Shown here: in pieces, positions 31,562 to 39,375 of the stretch
Position numbering within the stretch: position 1 is the stretch's first letter
Layout: each line of letters starts with the position of its first letter
Assembly: GCA_009917455.1 (NCBI GenBank)
Contig: QZDS01000038.1
Span: 1-43,393 of the forward strand
DNA: 43,393 bases
Direction of reading: 5' to 3'
From: a bacterium 1xD8-48
GTDB taxonomy: Bacteria; Bacillota; Clostridia; Lachnospirales; Lachnospiraceae
Translations under genes and position numbers: made by a program
The notes under the pieces: model-generated
What the model was told of the DNA's origin: nothing
Database searches by the model: none
The model's input: only the letters and a program-made list of their open reading frames with translations

Positions 31562-32266
31562 TTAATCAGTCCTTTTCTTTAATTTGTAGCCCAAGCCTTT
31601 TATCGTAATCAGTTGCTTTGGAGCAGACGGAGTATCCTCAATCTTTTCTCTGATATGGCGAATATGTACCATGATCGTATTATCACAAATGCAACTGTAT
31701 TCTCCCCATACCTGTTCGTACAGCTGTTCTTTGCTGATGATCTTATCTGCATTTTCCATGAGATAGGACAATAATAAAAACTCACGCCCTGTCAGTTCGA
31801 TTTCCTGTCCTCGTTTATAAATCCGGCAGCTTTCCTTATCAAGTGTAAGGGAGCCAACAGCCAGTAAATCATTCAGACTTTTGCTTTTGTCAGATTGGTA
31901 TTGCTGGCGGCGAAGCTGCGCTTTGATACGGTAAACAATTTCCCGTGGGCTGAAAGGCTTTGTAATGTAATCATCACCCCCACTGGAAAGCCCAAGTATC
32001 TTGTCAATATCATCATTCCTTGAAGATAGGAACAGGATAGAACAAATTGAAAATTCCCGTATCTGTTTACATACCTCGATCCCGTCAATATCCGGCAGCA
32101 TAACATCCAATACAATCACGTCCGGCTGGTATTCCCTGCATATCTGAACTGCGTCCTTTCCTGTGTATGCTTTTTGAATATCTACAAAGTTGTCTTGACG
32201 TAATGCTTCCTCTATCAGATCAGAAATATCTTTTTCGTCGTCTACTAATAATATTTTACTTTTCAT
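31562..32266 (-). CDS. OmpR/PhoB-family response regulator
   Basis: 234 residues from ATG 32266, eight bases after AAGGCGG. The receiver domain shows ILLVDDEKD, phospho-acceptor in DVIVLDVMLPD, LSSRND and ITKPFSPRE. The winged-helix DNA-binding domain has ELTGREFLLLSYLMEN, ISKEQLYEQVWGE and VMVHIRHIREKIE-like residues ending GLGYKLKK. It is the partner of the adjacent kinase and probably controls the FMN-ABC genes downstream. It overlaps the HTH gene upstream by 11 bp. Confidence 0.92.
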   Translation of the reverse strand: MKSKILLVDDEKDISDLIEEALRQDNFVDIQKAYTGKDAVQICREYQPDVIVLDVMLPDIDGIEVCKQIREFSICSILFLSSRNDDIDKILGLSSGGDDYITKPFSPREIVYRIKAQLRRQQYQSDKSKSLNDLLAVGSLTLDKESCRIYKRGQEIELTGREFLLLSYLMENADKIISKEQLYEQVWGEYSCICDNTIMVHIRHIREKIEDTPSAPKQLITIKGLGYKLKKRTD

Positions 32267-32450
32267 TGTCTGCACCGCCTTTTCGCTTTTTCCTTTTATC
32301 CATAGGCTTCTCTGCGTCCTTTGGTATCAACCACATACGACTAAACTTTGCTATGCCGGGTATGCGGTTTTCTTCACATAGCTTTTGCACCCGTCTTTCT
32401 GAAATGCCCCATTTTTTCGCTGCTTCTGGGGCAGAAATATATTCTAACAT
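32256..32450 (-). CDS. Small helix-turn-helix (excisionase-like) protein
   Basis: 64 residues from ATG 32450 (an in-frame GTG lies six bases upstream). EYISAPEAAKKWGISERRVQKLCEEN followed by RIPGIAKFSRMWLIPKDAEKP is the MerR/Xis-type winged helix common in element-borne small proteins. It is the first gene of the regulator-kinase transcript and may modulate that promoter or element excision. The basic end (KRKKRKGG) overlaps the regulator start. Confidence 0.82.
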   Translation of the reverse strand: MLEYISAPEAAKKWGISERRVQKLCEENRIPGIAKFSRMWLIPKDAEKPMDKRKKRKGGADNEK

Positions 32451-32485
32451 TTTCACTCTTCCTTTCCATAAGCTTAATTGTTATA

Positions 32486-32514
32486 ATTATATACGGTTAG
32501 CCGAATAAATTCAA
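32486..32514 (-). promoter_or_regulatory. Promoter of the HTH-regulator-kinase operon
   Basis: Minus-strand -35 TTGAAT (32514-32509), 17-bp spacer, -10 TATAAT (32491-32486), 36 bp before the start codon. Confidence 0.75.
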
Positions 32515-32729
32515 GTTGTTCCACAAGAATTATTTTAGATAATTAATTGAACAAGGTAGCAGCCCATCATCGAAGCTACTATTGACGATGCAATCAAAAT
32601 GGAAGTATAGAGTCTGTTTTGATTTAGGGAATTTTTTACTTAGCACAAGAATCTTATTATTATATAGGGTAAGGAAAGCGTGATTAAGTTAAGAGCGTGT
32701 AGGTTTATAGAATGTTCCCATAACGTAGG

Positions 32730-32915
32730 CAAGCAATGAGCCGGAATATCCTTTTGGGATATTCCGGCTCGCTTGTTGGGGTTCCCCCAAGCCCCAGACC
32801 TACCGCTTGCGCGTCCGGTCGAACACGCCTTTCGGCGTGGCTTTGCGCTCCCTGCGGTCGCTTCCTCCTGCACATCCGCGCAGGAGAGGGGCAGCGCATT
32901 TTGCGCCGTTGGCAG
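32730..32915. other. Hairpin-rich region, possible oriT of the MobP module
   Basis: The 513-bp gap between 32451 and 32963 has no clear gene. It contains a perfect 14-bp hairpin (GAGCCGGAATATCC at 32738-32751 with its complement at 32757-32770), extended by CAAGC/GCTTG, then smaller stems ACGCC/GGCGT, CCTGC/GCAGG and GCGC/GCGC. Clusters of stems beside mobilisation genes are typical of transfer origins; the nick site is not identified. The part from 32515 to 32729 shows nothing. Confidence 0.5.
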
Positions 32916-32963
32916 ATTGCCTTAAACGATGGAAAACTTAGTTAAAGCGTTGCCAAAGAAAGA

Positions 32964-33380
32964 TTAAATTTCGTCCGGCTCCCCGATGTGGCCGTTGTTT
33001 TCCTGATAGACTTTTAGGTATCTGTCCAAGAATTGCAAGTAACAGTCTTTATCCTCAGTAAGTGGCTCCAGCAGTGCGGCGATTCGGCGGCGAACTTCGT
33101 TTTCCTCCCACTCGGAGAGGGTGAGGGCGTTAGGGATATGCGTCTTATTTTCATCTGCATTGACTACATCGTTGATAACCTCGTTAAACAGCCGGTCAAG
33201 CATTTTCGCTGGCGTATCCAGAACCACCGCGCCGGCATCACCGGGGTAGTCAGCTAAAATCCAAACATAGCCGATTTTCTTTGAGTAGACTATATCAAAA
33301 TAACTTTGCCCGTCAATGTACTTCTCAAACGCTTTCAAAATCGCGTCCAGCTTTTTTCTTACTTCGTCTGTGTAAACCAT
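32964..33380 (-). CDS. Hypothetical mobile-element protein
   Basis: 138 residues from ATG 33380, ten bases after AAGAAAGG; an upstream in-frame ATG (33446) lacks a site. No family recognised. It has DAILKAFEKYIDGQSYFDIV, a hydrophobic strand (KIGYVWILADYPGDAGAVVLD) and an acidic helical tail (EVRRRIAALLEPLTEDKDCY). Small proteins with this layout are often found beside MobP relaxases of Clostridia. It lies between the oriT-like hairpins and the relaxase terminator. Confidence 0.7.
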   Translation of the reverse strand: MVYTDEVRKKLDAILKAFEKYIDGQSYFDIVYSKKIGYVWILADYPGDAGAVVLDTPAKMLDRLFNEVINDVVNADENKTHIPNALTLSEWEENEVRRRIAALLEPLTEDKDCYLQFLDRYLKVYQENNGHIGEPDEI

Positions 33381-33530
33381 AGTATCACAACCTTTCTTAT
33401 ATTTGAAAAAGCGATCCTTTGGCAGCGAAACAAATTGAGCCATCAAATCTAATTTTAGTGTTCGATAGATTATAGACAGTTATGCAGGTACAAAGCCTGC
33501 CTATCTATCAGTTAAGAAAACGGATATTAT

Positions 33531-33569
33531 AAAAAATGAGTGCCGTCCCGGTTGGAATGGGGCGGCACT
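33531..33569. terminator. Bidirectional terminator after the relaxase gene
   Basis: AGTGCCGTCCC (33539-33549) pairs with GGGGCGGCACT (33559-33569), with one G-T pair. There is a T-run on the plus side, and an A-run on the left that becomes T on the minus strand. Confidence 0.8.
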
Positions 33570-33576
33570 TTTTGCG

Positions 33577-34989
33577 TCACCGTTCCGGTTTCTTCTGTTC
33601 TTTTTCCTGTGCCTGCTCCAGTGGCTCCAATCCTAAAATCTTATCTACATTGCGGAGGGCGGTCTGATAAGTAATCATATCCTGCCGCAACGCTTTGTAC
33701 TGTTCATACTGCTCCCGTTTTTCTTCCAGCAGCGCAGCATATTCCTCTGAAAGCTGCGCCACTTTGGGAATAGGCTTGCCGTCCAATGCGTCAAAGGCTT
33801 TCTTTGCGGCTTCATGCTGGGCAATCTCCGCGCCATGCTCCGCGAGAAATTCTTTCTTGTGGCGGGACTTCTTATAAGCTGCGTAGACTTCCCGCGTTTT
33901 GGAATACTGGATGATGTGGGTTTTTAACTTTGCCACGCCTGCCATCCGCGCCTCCAACTGTTTGATTTTTTGTGAAGCCGCATTGAAACCGTCCTCGGCC
34001 TGCGCTGCCCGAAGCGCCAGTTCGTCATAATCGGTTAGTCCGTTTTCCATCAGGAAATTGAGCGTTTTCGCCGCTTCTTTCAGGTTGAAGATTTTCGCCC
34101 AGCGTTCATAGCCTGCGCCTTTTCCAGCGGCAAGTTTCGCCTGGATGTCAATCAGGAGATTGACCTTTCTGCCGGTTCGTTTCGGCGCTGTTTTTCCTGC
34201 CGCCAAACGCCCGCGCTGGCTGGTAATTCTGGCGCGCAGGGCGGTCTTGGTATAATCGCCGCCCAGCCGGTTCACCCTTGCAGGGCGCTCCCATCCGGGC
34301 AGACGGAAGCCGGGATTTTTGCCGTCCACAATCTCATATCCCTCAGCCCGCATCTTTGCCAGAAACTCCTCATAATGATTGCACTCCGGCAGCACCTTGT
34401 CAATGGTCTGCTGTAACTGCTTCTTGTGGCTGATGCCATACTGCGCCGCCGCCATTTCCTTTTGGGACTTGGCTTTTTTCTTCGGATTCTCAATTACCGA
34501 AAGGCCGTGGGCGCGGCACAATTCATCGTTCATGCGCCGCAGGATAAAAGCGGAATTTTTCACGTTCTGGAATTTTGCGTCACAGTTTAGGTTGGTGCTG
34601 TTAAATTCAATGTGGGTATGGATGTGGCGCTTATCCGTGTGGGTGGCCACCACAAACTGATGCTGCCCGCCGGTAAATTTCATCGCCAGCTCGCAGCCGA
34701 TTTTGTGCGCCTCCTCCGGGCTGATTTCATCGGGCTTGAATGACTGGATAATGCGGTACATAATAATGTCGTGCTTTTCTGACTGGCTGCGCCCGGTAAG
34801 CTGGGCGTACAGTTTTTTGCTGATTTCAAATTCTTCGGCGGCAGTTTCCGGGCTGCACATATAGGAGGAAACCAGTTCGCCGCCGTCTGTCTTTTCTTCT
34901 TTCTGGTCATAGTCGTGGCGTTCTGCCATTGACTGCTGACGGGTGCGGTTTTTCATAATCTTTCGTGGTAAAATGTTGGAAATAGCCAA
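33577..34989 (-). CDS. MobP-type relaxase/mobilisation nuclease
   Basis: 470 residues if TTG 34989 is the start, six bases after AGGAGG; the ORF runs further upstream but into the operator. The relaxase domain has the three-histidine metal site DKRHIHTHIEFNST, preceded by KTDGGELVSSYMCSPETAAEEF and HKIGCELA. The nicking tyrosine is likely the early one in RHDYDQ. The C-terminal half is helical and basic with coiled-coil stretches. It nicks oriT with MobC, whose gene lies 1.4 kb upstream. The N-terminal 25 residues (NILPRKIMKNRTRQQSMAER) look shorter or different from usual. Confidence 0.82.
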   Translation of the reverse strand: MAISNILPRKIMKNRTRQQSMAERHDYDQKEEKTDGGELVSSYMCSPETAAEEFEISKKLYAQLTGRSQSEKHDIIMYRIIQSFKPDEISPEEAHKIGCELAMKFTGGQHQFVVATHTDKRHIHTHIEFNSTNLNCDAKFQNVKNSAFILRRMNDELCRAHGLSVIENPKKKAKSQKEMAAAQYGISHKKQLQQTIDKVLPECNHYEEFLAKMRAEGYEIVDGKNPGFRLPGWERPARVNRLGGDYTKTALRARITSQRGRLAAGKTAPKRTGRKVNLLIDIQAKLAAGKGAGYERWAKIFNLKEAAKTLNFLMENGLTDYDELALRAAQAEDGFNAASQKIKQLEARMAGVAKLKTHIIQYSKTREVYAAYKKSRHKKEFLAEHGAEIAQHEAAKKAFDALDGKPIPKVAQLSEEYAALLEEKREQYEQYKALRQDMITYQTALRNVDKILGLEPLEQAQEKEQKKPER

Positions 34990-35009
34990 AGGTTCCTCCT
35001 TTCTAAAAA

Positions 35010-35075
35010 AGGCTATCCATAGCCTAAATAGTAGCATGGGTAGCCTACTTTTGCAAGCCATATTTTGTATGCTTG
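35010..35075. promoter_or_regulatory. Divergent promoter and operator between relaxase and XRE genes
   Basis: A minus-strand -35 TTGCAA with 17-bp spacing to TACTAT faces the relaxase gene. AGGCTA (35010-35015) and TAGCCT (35020-35025) form a palindrome, and TAGCCTA recurs at 35041-35047. The adjacent XRE protein is the likely ligand. Confidence 0.5.
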
Positions 35076-35100
35076 ATAAAAAAGGGGGCAGGATACAGCT

Positions 35101-35343
35101 ATGGATACGATTTCAGCGATTAAGACCCGGATACTCCGTTTATGTGCGGAGCGCAGCATTACCATCAACAAACTGGCTACGATGTCGGCGCTGCCGCCAT
35201 CCTCCGTCAAAAACATCTTGTATGGCAAGAGTACCGATCCGAAAATTTCAACCATCAAGAAAATATGCGACGGTTTGGATATGACGCTGATAGATTTTTT
35301 CGATGCGCCCGAATTTGAAAATTTAGAGCCGGAAATTAAATAG
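35101..35343 (+). CDS. XRE family transcriptional regulator
   Basis: 80 residues. RILRLCAERSITINKLATMSALPPSSVKNILYGKSTDPKISTIKKICDGL is a compact Cro/C1-type helix-turn-helix with little else. GGGGGCAGG lies about nine bases upstream. It is divergent from the relaxase gene and convergent with the Toprim gene, whose stop is 2 bp away. Position and size suggest that it represses the relaxase promoter through the TAGCCT repeats. Confidence 0.85.
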   Translation: MDTISAIKTRILRLCAERSITINKLATMSALPPSSVKNILYGKSTDPKISTIKKICDGLDMTLIDFFDAPEFENLEPEIK

Positions 35344-35345
35344 CG

Positions 35346-36299
35346 TTACCGCGCCCCGTCCCGCTGCCGCTGTGCCGTCCGCGCCGCTTTCATGTGGGTG
35401 CAGAGAAACTCGTTGTAGTCCTTGCCCTGCTTCGGCGGGTTGGGGTAAACCAGCTTCACCCGCCCGGAAAGTTCCGCGTTGTTCTGGATTTCCTGCGTGA
35501 GCCGTTCGATACCTTTCAAGCCGGCCTTGTCGTTGTCCAGGCATAAGCTGATCTGTGTAACATGGGGGTGGTCGTGGAGAAACTGCATCAGGGCGCGGGG
35601 GCCGGTTCCGCCCAGAGATAAGTAGTGGCTGTCCCGTGGGTCGCCGCCGGACAGCTTCACCAGTGTGGCGAGGGAGAGCGCGTCAATGGGGCTTTCCGCC
35701 ACCGCCAGCCGGGGACAGTCCGGGCGGCTGGCGGGCAGGCAGAAGCTGTACCGCTTGTCGCTTCCCTCCACATCCATACGGAAGCCGTCCCGCGTCCCCC
35801 GCAGGCTGGCAGCGCGGGCGTTCCCCTGCATATCGCGCCCCACAAAGACGCAGTTCTGATACCGGCGGCTTTCGTATAAAATCCCGGCTTCCATGCACAC
35901 GCCAAGCAGTTCCGGGTCAATGCCGCGATCCTGCAAATAGCCCACCACGGCGGACGCGCACCGGCTGGCTTCGGGCAGCTTAAACGGCTTTTGCGGCTTC
36001 GTGGGTTTTGTGAACGTCTGCTTTACGGGCGGCGGCGCAGAGTACCCGCACAGGGCTTCCACCGCGCCCACAAAGTCCATGCCGCGCACCTTAATCAGAT
36101 AATCAAGCGCCGTGCGCCCGCCGATGCCCCGGCTGTTCCAGCACCATTTCCCGTTGGAGATTTTTAAGCTGTCATGGGTTCTGGTGCAGTATTCGCGGGG
36201 GCCGCTTTTTTTCAGTTCCTGCGGCTCATAAGCCTGCAAATAAGAGAGCAAGTCCCATTCCTTTGCTTTTGCAATCTGCTCTTTGGTTACGCCTGCCAA
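35346..36299 (-). CDS. Toprim/DUF3991 primase-like protein
   Basis: 317 residues if TTG 36299 is the start, six bases after GGAGGTG; the frame upstream lacks support. The N-terminal DUF3991-like part has WDLLSYLQAYEPQELKK and GIGGRTALDYLIKVRGMDF. The C-terminal Toprim domain shows RLAVAESPIDALSL and ISLCLDNDKAGLKG, the Glu and Asp-x-Asp metal ligands. Such proteins are element-borne primase relatives used in replication after transfer. A classic zinc finger is not evident. It follows MobC in the transfer gene set. Confidence 0.82.
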   Translation of the reverse strand: MAGVTKEQIAKAKEWDLLSYLQAYEPQELKKSGPREYCTRTHDSLKISNGKWCWNSRGIGGRTALDYLIKVRGMDFVGAVEALCGYSAPPPVKQTFTKPTKPQKPFKLPEASRCASAVVGYLQDRGIDPELLGVCMEAGILYESRRYQNCVFVGRDMQGNARAASLRGTRDGFRMDVEGSDKRYSFCLPASRPDCPRLAVAESPIDALSLATLVKLSGGDPRDSHYLSLGGTGPRALMQFLHDHPHVTQISLCLDNDKAGLKGIERLTQEIQNNAELSGRVKLVYPNPPKQGKDYNEFLCTHMKAARTAQRQRDGAR

Positions 36300-36365
36300 G
36301 TAATCACCTCCAGATATAAAAATAAGCGGCGGGAGCAAAAGAAAAATCGCTCCCGCCGCAGTTGT

Positions 36366-36704
36366 TTACAGTGCTTCAAATTTCTTCAGCAGGTCGTTCA
36401 CGCCCTGCCAGATTTCAGCGTAGCCCTGCCGCAAGTCCTCCACATCCTGCGCGTACAGGTTGTGGGTGCTGTTGCAGCGGCGGGCGATCTGGTTGACGTT
36501 GCTGGAAACGGAGCGCAGCAGCTTTACCAGTTCCAGCACCGCGCCCATATCAAGCTGCACAATGTAGCCGTCCACCGCCATTTTCCGCAGGTATGCCCGC
36601 AGGTTGGAAGTCCCCAGCAGTTCCATTTTGCGGTCAATCGCCGCCTTTTCTTCCGGGGAAACTTTGGTGAACAGCCCCACCGTGCGCCCCTCCTTTGCCC
36701 TCAC
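36366..36704 (-). CDS. mobC: MobC relaxosome protein
   Basis: 112 residues from a GTG (36704) seven bases after GGAGG; the start overlaps the stop of the helicase fragment (GTGA). FTKVSPEEKAAIDRKMELLGTSNLRAYLRKMAVDG is the ribbon-helix-helix DNA-binding part, followed by a helical end (NVNQIARRCNSTHNLYAQDV) characteristic of MobC. It binds oriT and helps the relaxase open the strands. Confidence 0.88.
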   Translation of the reverse strand: MRAKEGRTVGLFTKVSPEEKAAIDRKMELLGTSNLRAYLRKMAVDGYIVQLDMGAVLELVKLLRSVSSNVNQIARRCNSTHNLYAQDVEDLRQGYAEIWQGVNDLLKKFEAL

Positions 36705-38535
36705 AGCACCGCCTCCTTTCGCGGGGTGCGCTCCATGCCGGACTGTACCGGCGCGGGCGGTTCATAGTTACGGAGTGCCTGACGGATAGAGGGTTTATGG
36801 CCAGCCGCCGCAGCGGGCATCGGCACAACCGGCGCGGGTTCTCCGGCGTCCTCCAAATCAGGGCTTTCTTCAACCTCCTGCTCCTGCTCATCCTCCTTTT
36901 TGTCCGGTCTGGACAGCTCCCGGTTAAGCTGGTTTAAGCGGGCGGATTTTTCCCGCAGTTCTTCTTCTTTTGGGAATGGCCGGTCGGCTTCTTCTTTGGC
37001 GTTTTCCAGTTCGCTTTCCAGTGTGGTAAGCCGCGCCTTTTGCGCGTCCAGCCGTTCCGACAGGCTTTCCAGCGCATTGTTAATGCGGGTGACGTTGCCC
37101 ACTGCATCGTCGGACAGTTCGGCGGAGTAGGTCAGGTTCTGCTTCATGGTGACGCGGAATTTGCTGCCGTCACACCTGAGCTGCATGGGGAAGCCGCGAA
37201 ATTCGCCCAAATCCACGATTTTTTCCGGGTCGTCCATCAGCATACACGCCTTAATCACCGCTTCGCCCGCTGCCTTGCGCTCGGTGTAGGTCTGCCCCAT
37301 GACGGTCATGGAAAAGGCATCGTCCTTGACCGGGTGGGCCTGCACCGTTGGCAAATCCGCCGTCAGCGCTTCGATTAGCAGCTTGGTTTCCGCGATTTTC
37401 TGCGGGTAGTATTTCAGCGCCTTGTCCTGCATTTCGTACTGCTGGGAGGTGTGGTTGGCTTTGAGCATTTTCAGCTTGGAAACCTGCACATCCAAATCCA
37501 TTTTTTCGCGGATGCGGTCGTCGCCGGTGGCAAGGGCTTTGACCTCGGCGTAGGAAAGGGCGGTGGCGTCCACATCCTCGGCGGAGCGGGCGGGGCTTTT
37601 GGAGGTCATGATCTGGCCGATAAATTTCTGCTTGTTTTCCACCAGCCCCCAGTTGTAAGCGTCGAATGTCCCTTTGGTGACATACTTGAACATTTTCACA
37701 GACGCATTCATGTTTCCCTGGCGCAGAGAACGGCCCGCCCGCTGCTCCAAATCGGCAGGACGCCAGGGGCAATCGAGATCGTGGGACGCGACAATGCGGT
37801 TCTGCACGTTCGTGCCTGCGCCCATTTTTGCCGTGGAGCCGATTAAAACACGCACCTGCCCCCGCCGCACCTTGGCGAACAGTTCCGCCTTTTGGGTTTC
37901 CGTGTTGGCGTCATGGATAAAAGCGATTTCCGCTTCGGGGATGCCTTTGGCAATCAGCTTTTCCTTGATGTCGTCATAGACGTTGAATGAGCCGTCGCCT
38001 TTTGGTGTGCTGAGGTCGCAAAACACTAACTGTGTCCCCAAAATCTCCGTGCTGGCCTGCCATTCCTGCACGATATTTTTCACGCAGGCGTTGACCTTGC
38101 TGTCCGGGTCGTCGGGTAAAAGCGGGTTTTGCAGCCGCTGATCCAGCGCCAGCTTGCGCCCGTCCGAAGTGATGCGCAACATATTGTCGATATGGGGGTC
38201 AACCTGGCCTCCGCGCACACTTTCCGCACGCTCGCCAAGTTCCTCCACCATTTCTTTCTGGAACCCGCTGGGTTCGGTAGTGACGGTGATATGTTCTGCT
38301 TTTGGCACGGGGAGGTTGAGCATATCGGCGGTCTGGATGTCGGCGGCTTCTTTCCAGATAGAAATCAGTTCCGGCAGGTTGTAAAACTTGGCAAACCTTG
38401 TCTTGGAGCGGAAGCCGCTGCCCTCCGGCTTTAATTCCATCGCCGTGACCTTTTCGCCAAAGTCCGCCGCCCATGCGTCAAAGTGGCGGTGTCCGTTCTG
38501 CTCCAACGTGTCAAACTGGAGGTAGCGCATCATGG
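36701..38535 (-). pseudogene. C-terminal fragment of a large element-borne helicase
   Basis: About 610 residues of coding sequence without the natural start. It covers the helicase C-terminal domain: ATKMGAGTN-like region (IGSTAKMGAGTNVQ) and the arginine-finger motif DLEQRAGRSLRQGN, then YVTKGTFDAYNWGLVENKQKFI and a coiled-coil tail ending near PAPVVPMPAAAAGH. Full relatives are 2000-3000 residue SNF2-helicase/methyltransferase proteins of conjugative elements; the methyltransferase and ATP-binding half are missing. Similarity begins near 38535, where a plus-strand gene tail starts. The stop overlaps the mobC start. Confidence 0.78.
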
Positions 38536-38536
38536 T

Positions 38537-38629
38537 ATGCAGGATACGGAAGATACGCAGGAGCAGGATAAGCAAGAGAGTGTTACAGAGCCACCAGACA
38601 ATGAACTGATTGATTTTGACGCATTTTAA
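38537..38629 (+). pseudogene. C-terminal tail of an unidentified plus-strand gene
   Basis: An open frame of 30 codons reads MQDTEDTQEQDKQESV, then PPDNELIDFDAF and TAA at 38627-38629. Acidic, with a strong terminator 16 bp later, it looks like the end of a longer protein. It meets the helicase fragment head to head at about 38535, which marks a rearrangement. Confidence 0.4.
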
Positions 38630-38644
38630 TATAAATATGGATAG

Positions 38645-38682
38645 GGCTACGGTAAGCGGATTTATTGTAGCCTTATTTTTTT
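38645..38682 (+). terminator. Terminator after the plus-strand tail
   Basis: GGCTAC (38645-38650) pairs with GTAGCC (38667-38672), followed by TTATTTTTTT. Confidence 0.8.
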
Positions 38683-38872
38683 AGAAATCGCCATAATTAA
38701 GCGAAAATGCAGCCATATTTTAAGAAAGCAAGAGCAAAGTGTAGCTAAAAGGCTACAAAACAAGGATAAAGGGCAGCCATAAAAGGCTGCATGATTCAGA
38801 GCAGGCATTAAAGCCTGCATAATAAAAGCAAAAAGCAGCCGGAAGGCTGCAAATAAGGGCGTAATTGTAGCC
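38645..38872. repeat. Array of GYAGCC motifs forming consecutive small hairpins
   Basis: The hexamer GYAGCC or its complement occurs exactly at 38645, 38667, 38709, 38751, 38773, 38785, 38835, 38845 and 38867, with one-mismatch versions at 38741, 38801 and 38813. Four small stems with 4-8 nt loops are centred at about 38748, 38781, 38809 and 38842, roughly 30 bp apart. No gene lies in this part. Confidence 0.7.
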
Positions 38873-38919
38873 GTCTGTTTTGGGACTGATATATCAGATT
38901 TCAGACAGGCGGCTTTTTT
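38870..38919 (+). terminator. Terminator closing the hairpin array
   Basis: GCCGTCTG (38870-38877) pairs with CAGAC-bulge-GGC (38902-38913), followed by six Ts. Confidence 0.6.
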
Positions 38920-39092
38920 ATGTCCTGAAAAGACCTATTTTGATGACAAATTCGGAGGTGTCCGGGGAGTGTCGGGGGTAGTTTCCGGGGAGGGCGCAAG
39001 CTCTTCCCTAAGCCCTCGGCGTTTGAGAGCGAAATACACCCTACGCACAAAACTTCGTTTTGTACTCCGGGGATTTCGCCCTTGCAGGGGGC

Positions 39093-39322
39093 AAATCCAC
39101 GCAGGCGTGGATTTACAGTCCGAAAGAGCCGGACTGTATTTATCCATGCCGCCCAAAGAACAGGCGCATGGATGCTGTTGCTGCTAACGGCTACATTTTG
39201 GGGCAAATATGCAGCAACATCTACGGGACTTAGCAGAAGCCCCTCTGTGGCTGTCAGAAAGCGACAGCCGTAAACCGCCCGGATACGGACATGGTTCGCA
39301 GTCAGCCGTTTTGTAACGGCTG
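39093..39322. other. Hairpin cluster, probable oriT of the MobA/MobL module
   Basis: In the gene-free 38920-39375 stretch, five stems follow one another upstream of the relaxase: AAATCCAC/GTGGATTT (39093-39114), ACAGTCCG/CGGACTGT (39115-39137), ATCCATGC/GCATGGAT (39142-39173), GGCTGTC/GACAGCC (39249-39269) and CAGCCGTT/AACGGCTG (39303-39322). A cis-acting transfer origin just before its relaxase is the usual layout. The nick site is not identified. Confidence 0.55.
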
Positions 39323-39375
39323 CTCATAAAAAATTGCGGCGGATTATCCGTCACTGAAAGGAGAAAGGCATCTGA

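Noticed and set aside
32640..32899. Minus-strand frames of 64-77 codons in the hairpin-rich region
   Set aside because: They run through perfect stem-loops, have biased residues (Arg/Gly/Ala/Ser) and no ribosome binding sites.
38741..38850. CRISPR array
   Set aside because: The repeated units are 5-6 bp stems with different loops and spacers; no repeat of 24 bp or more and no cas gene is present.
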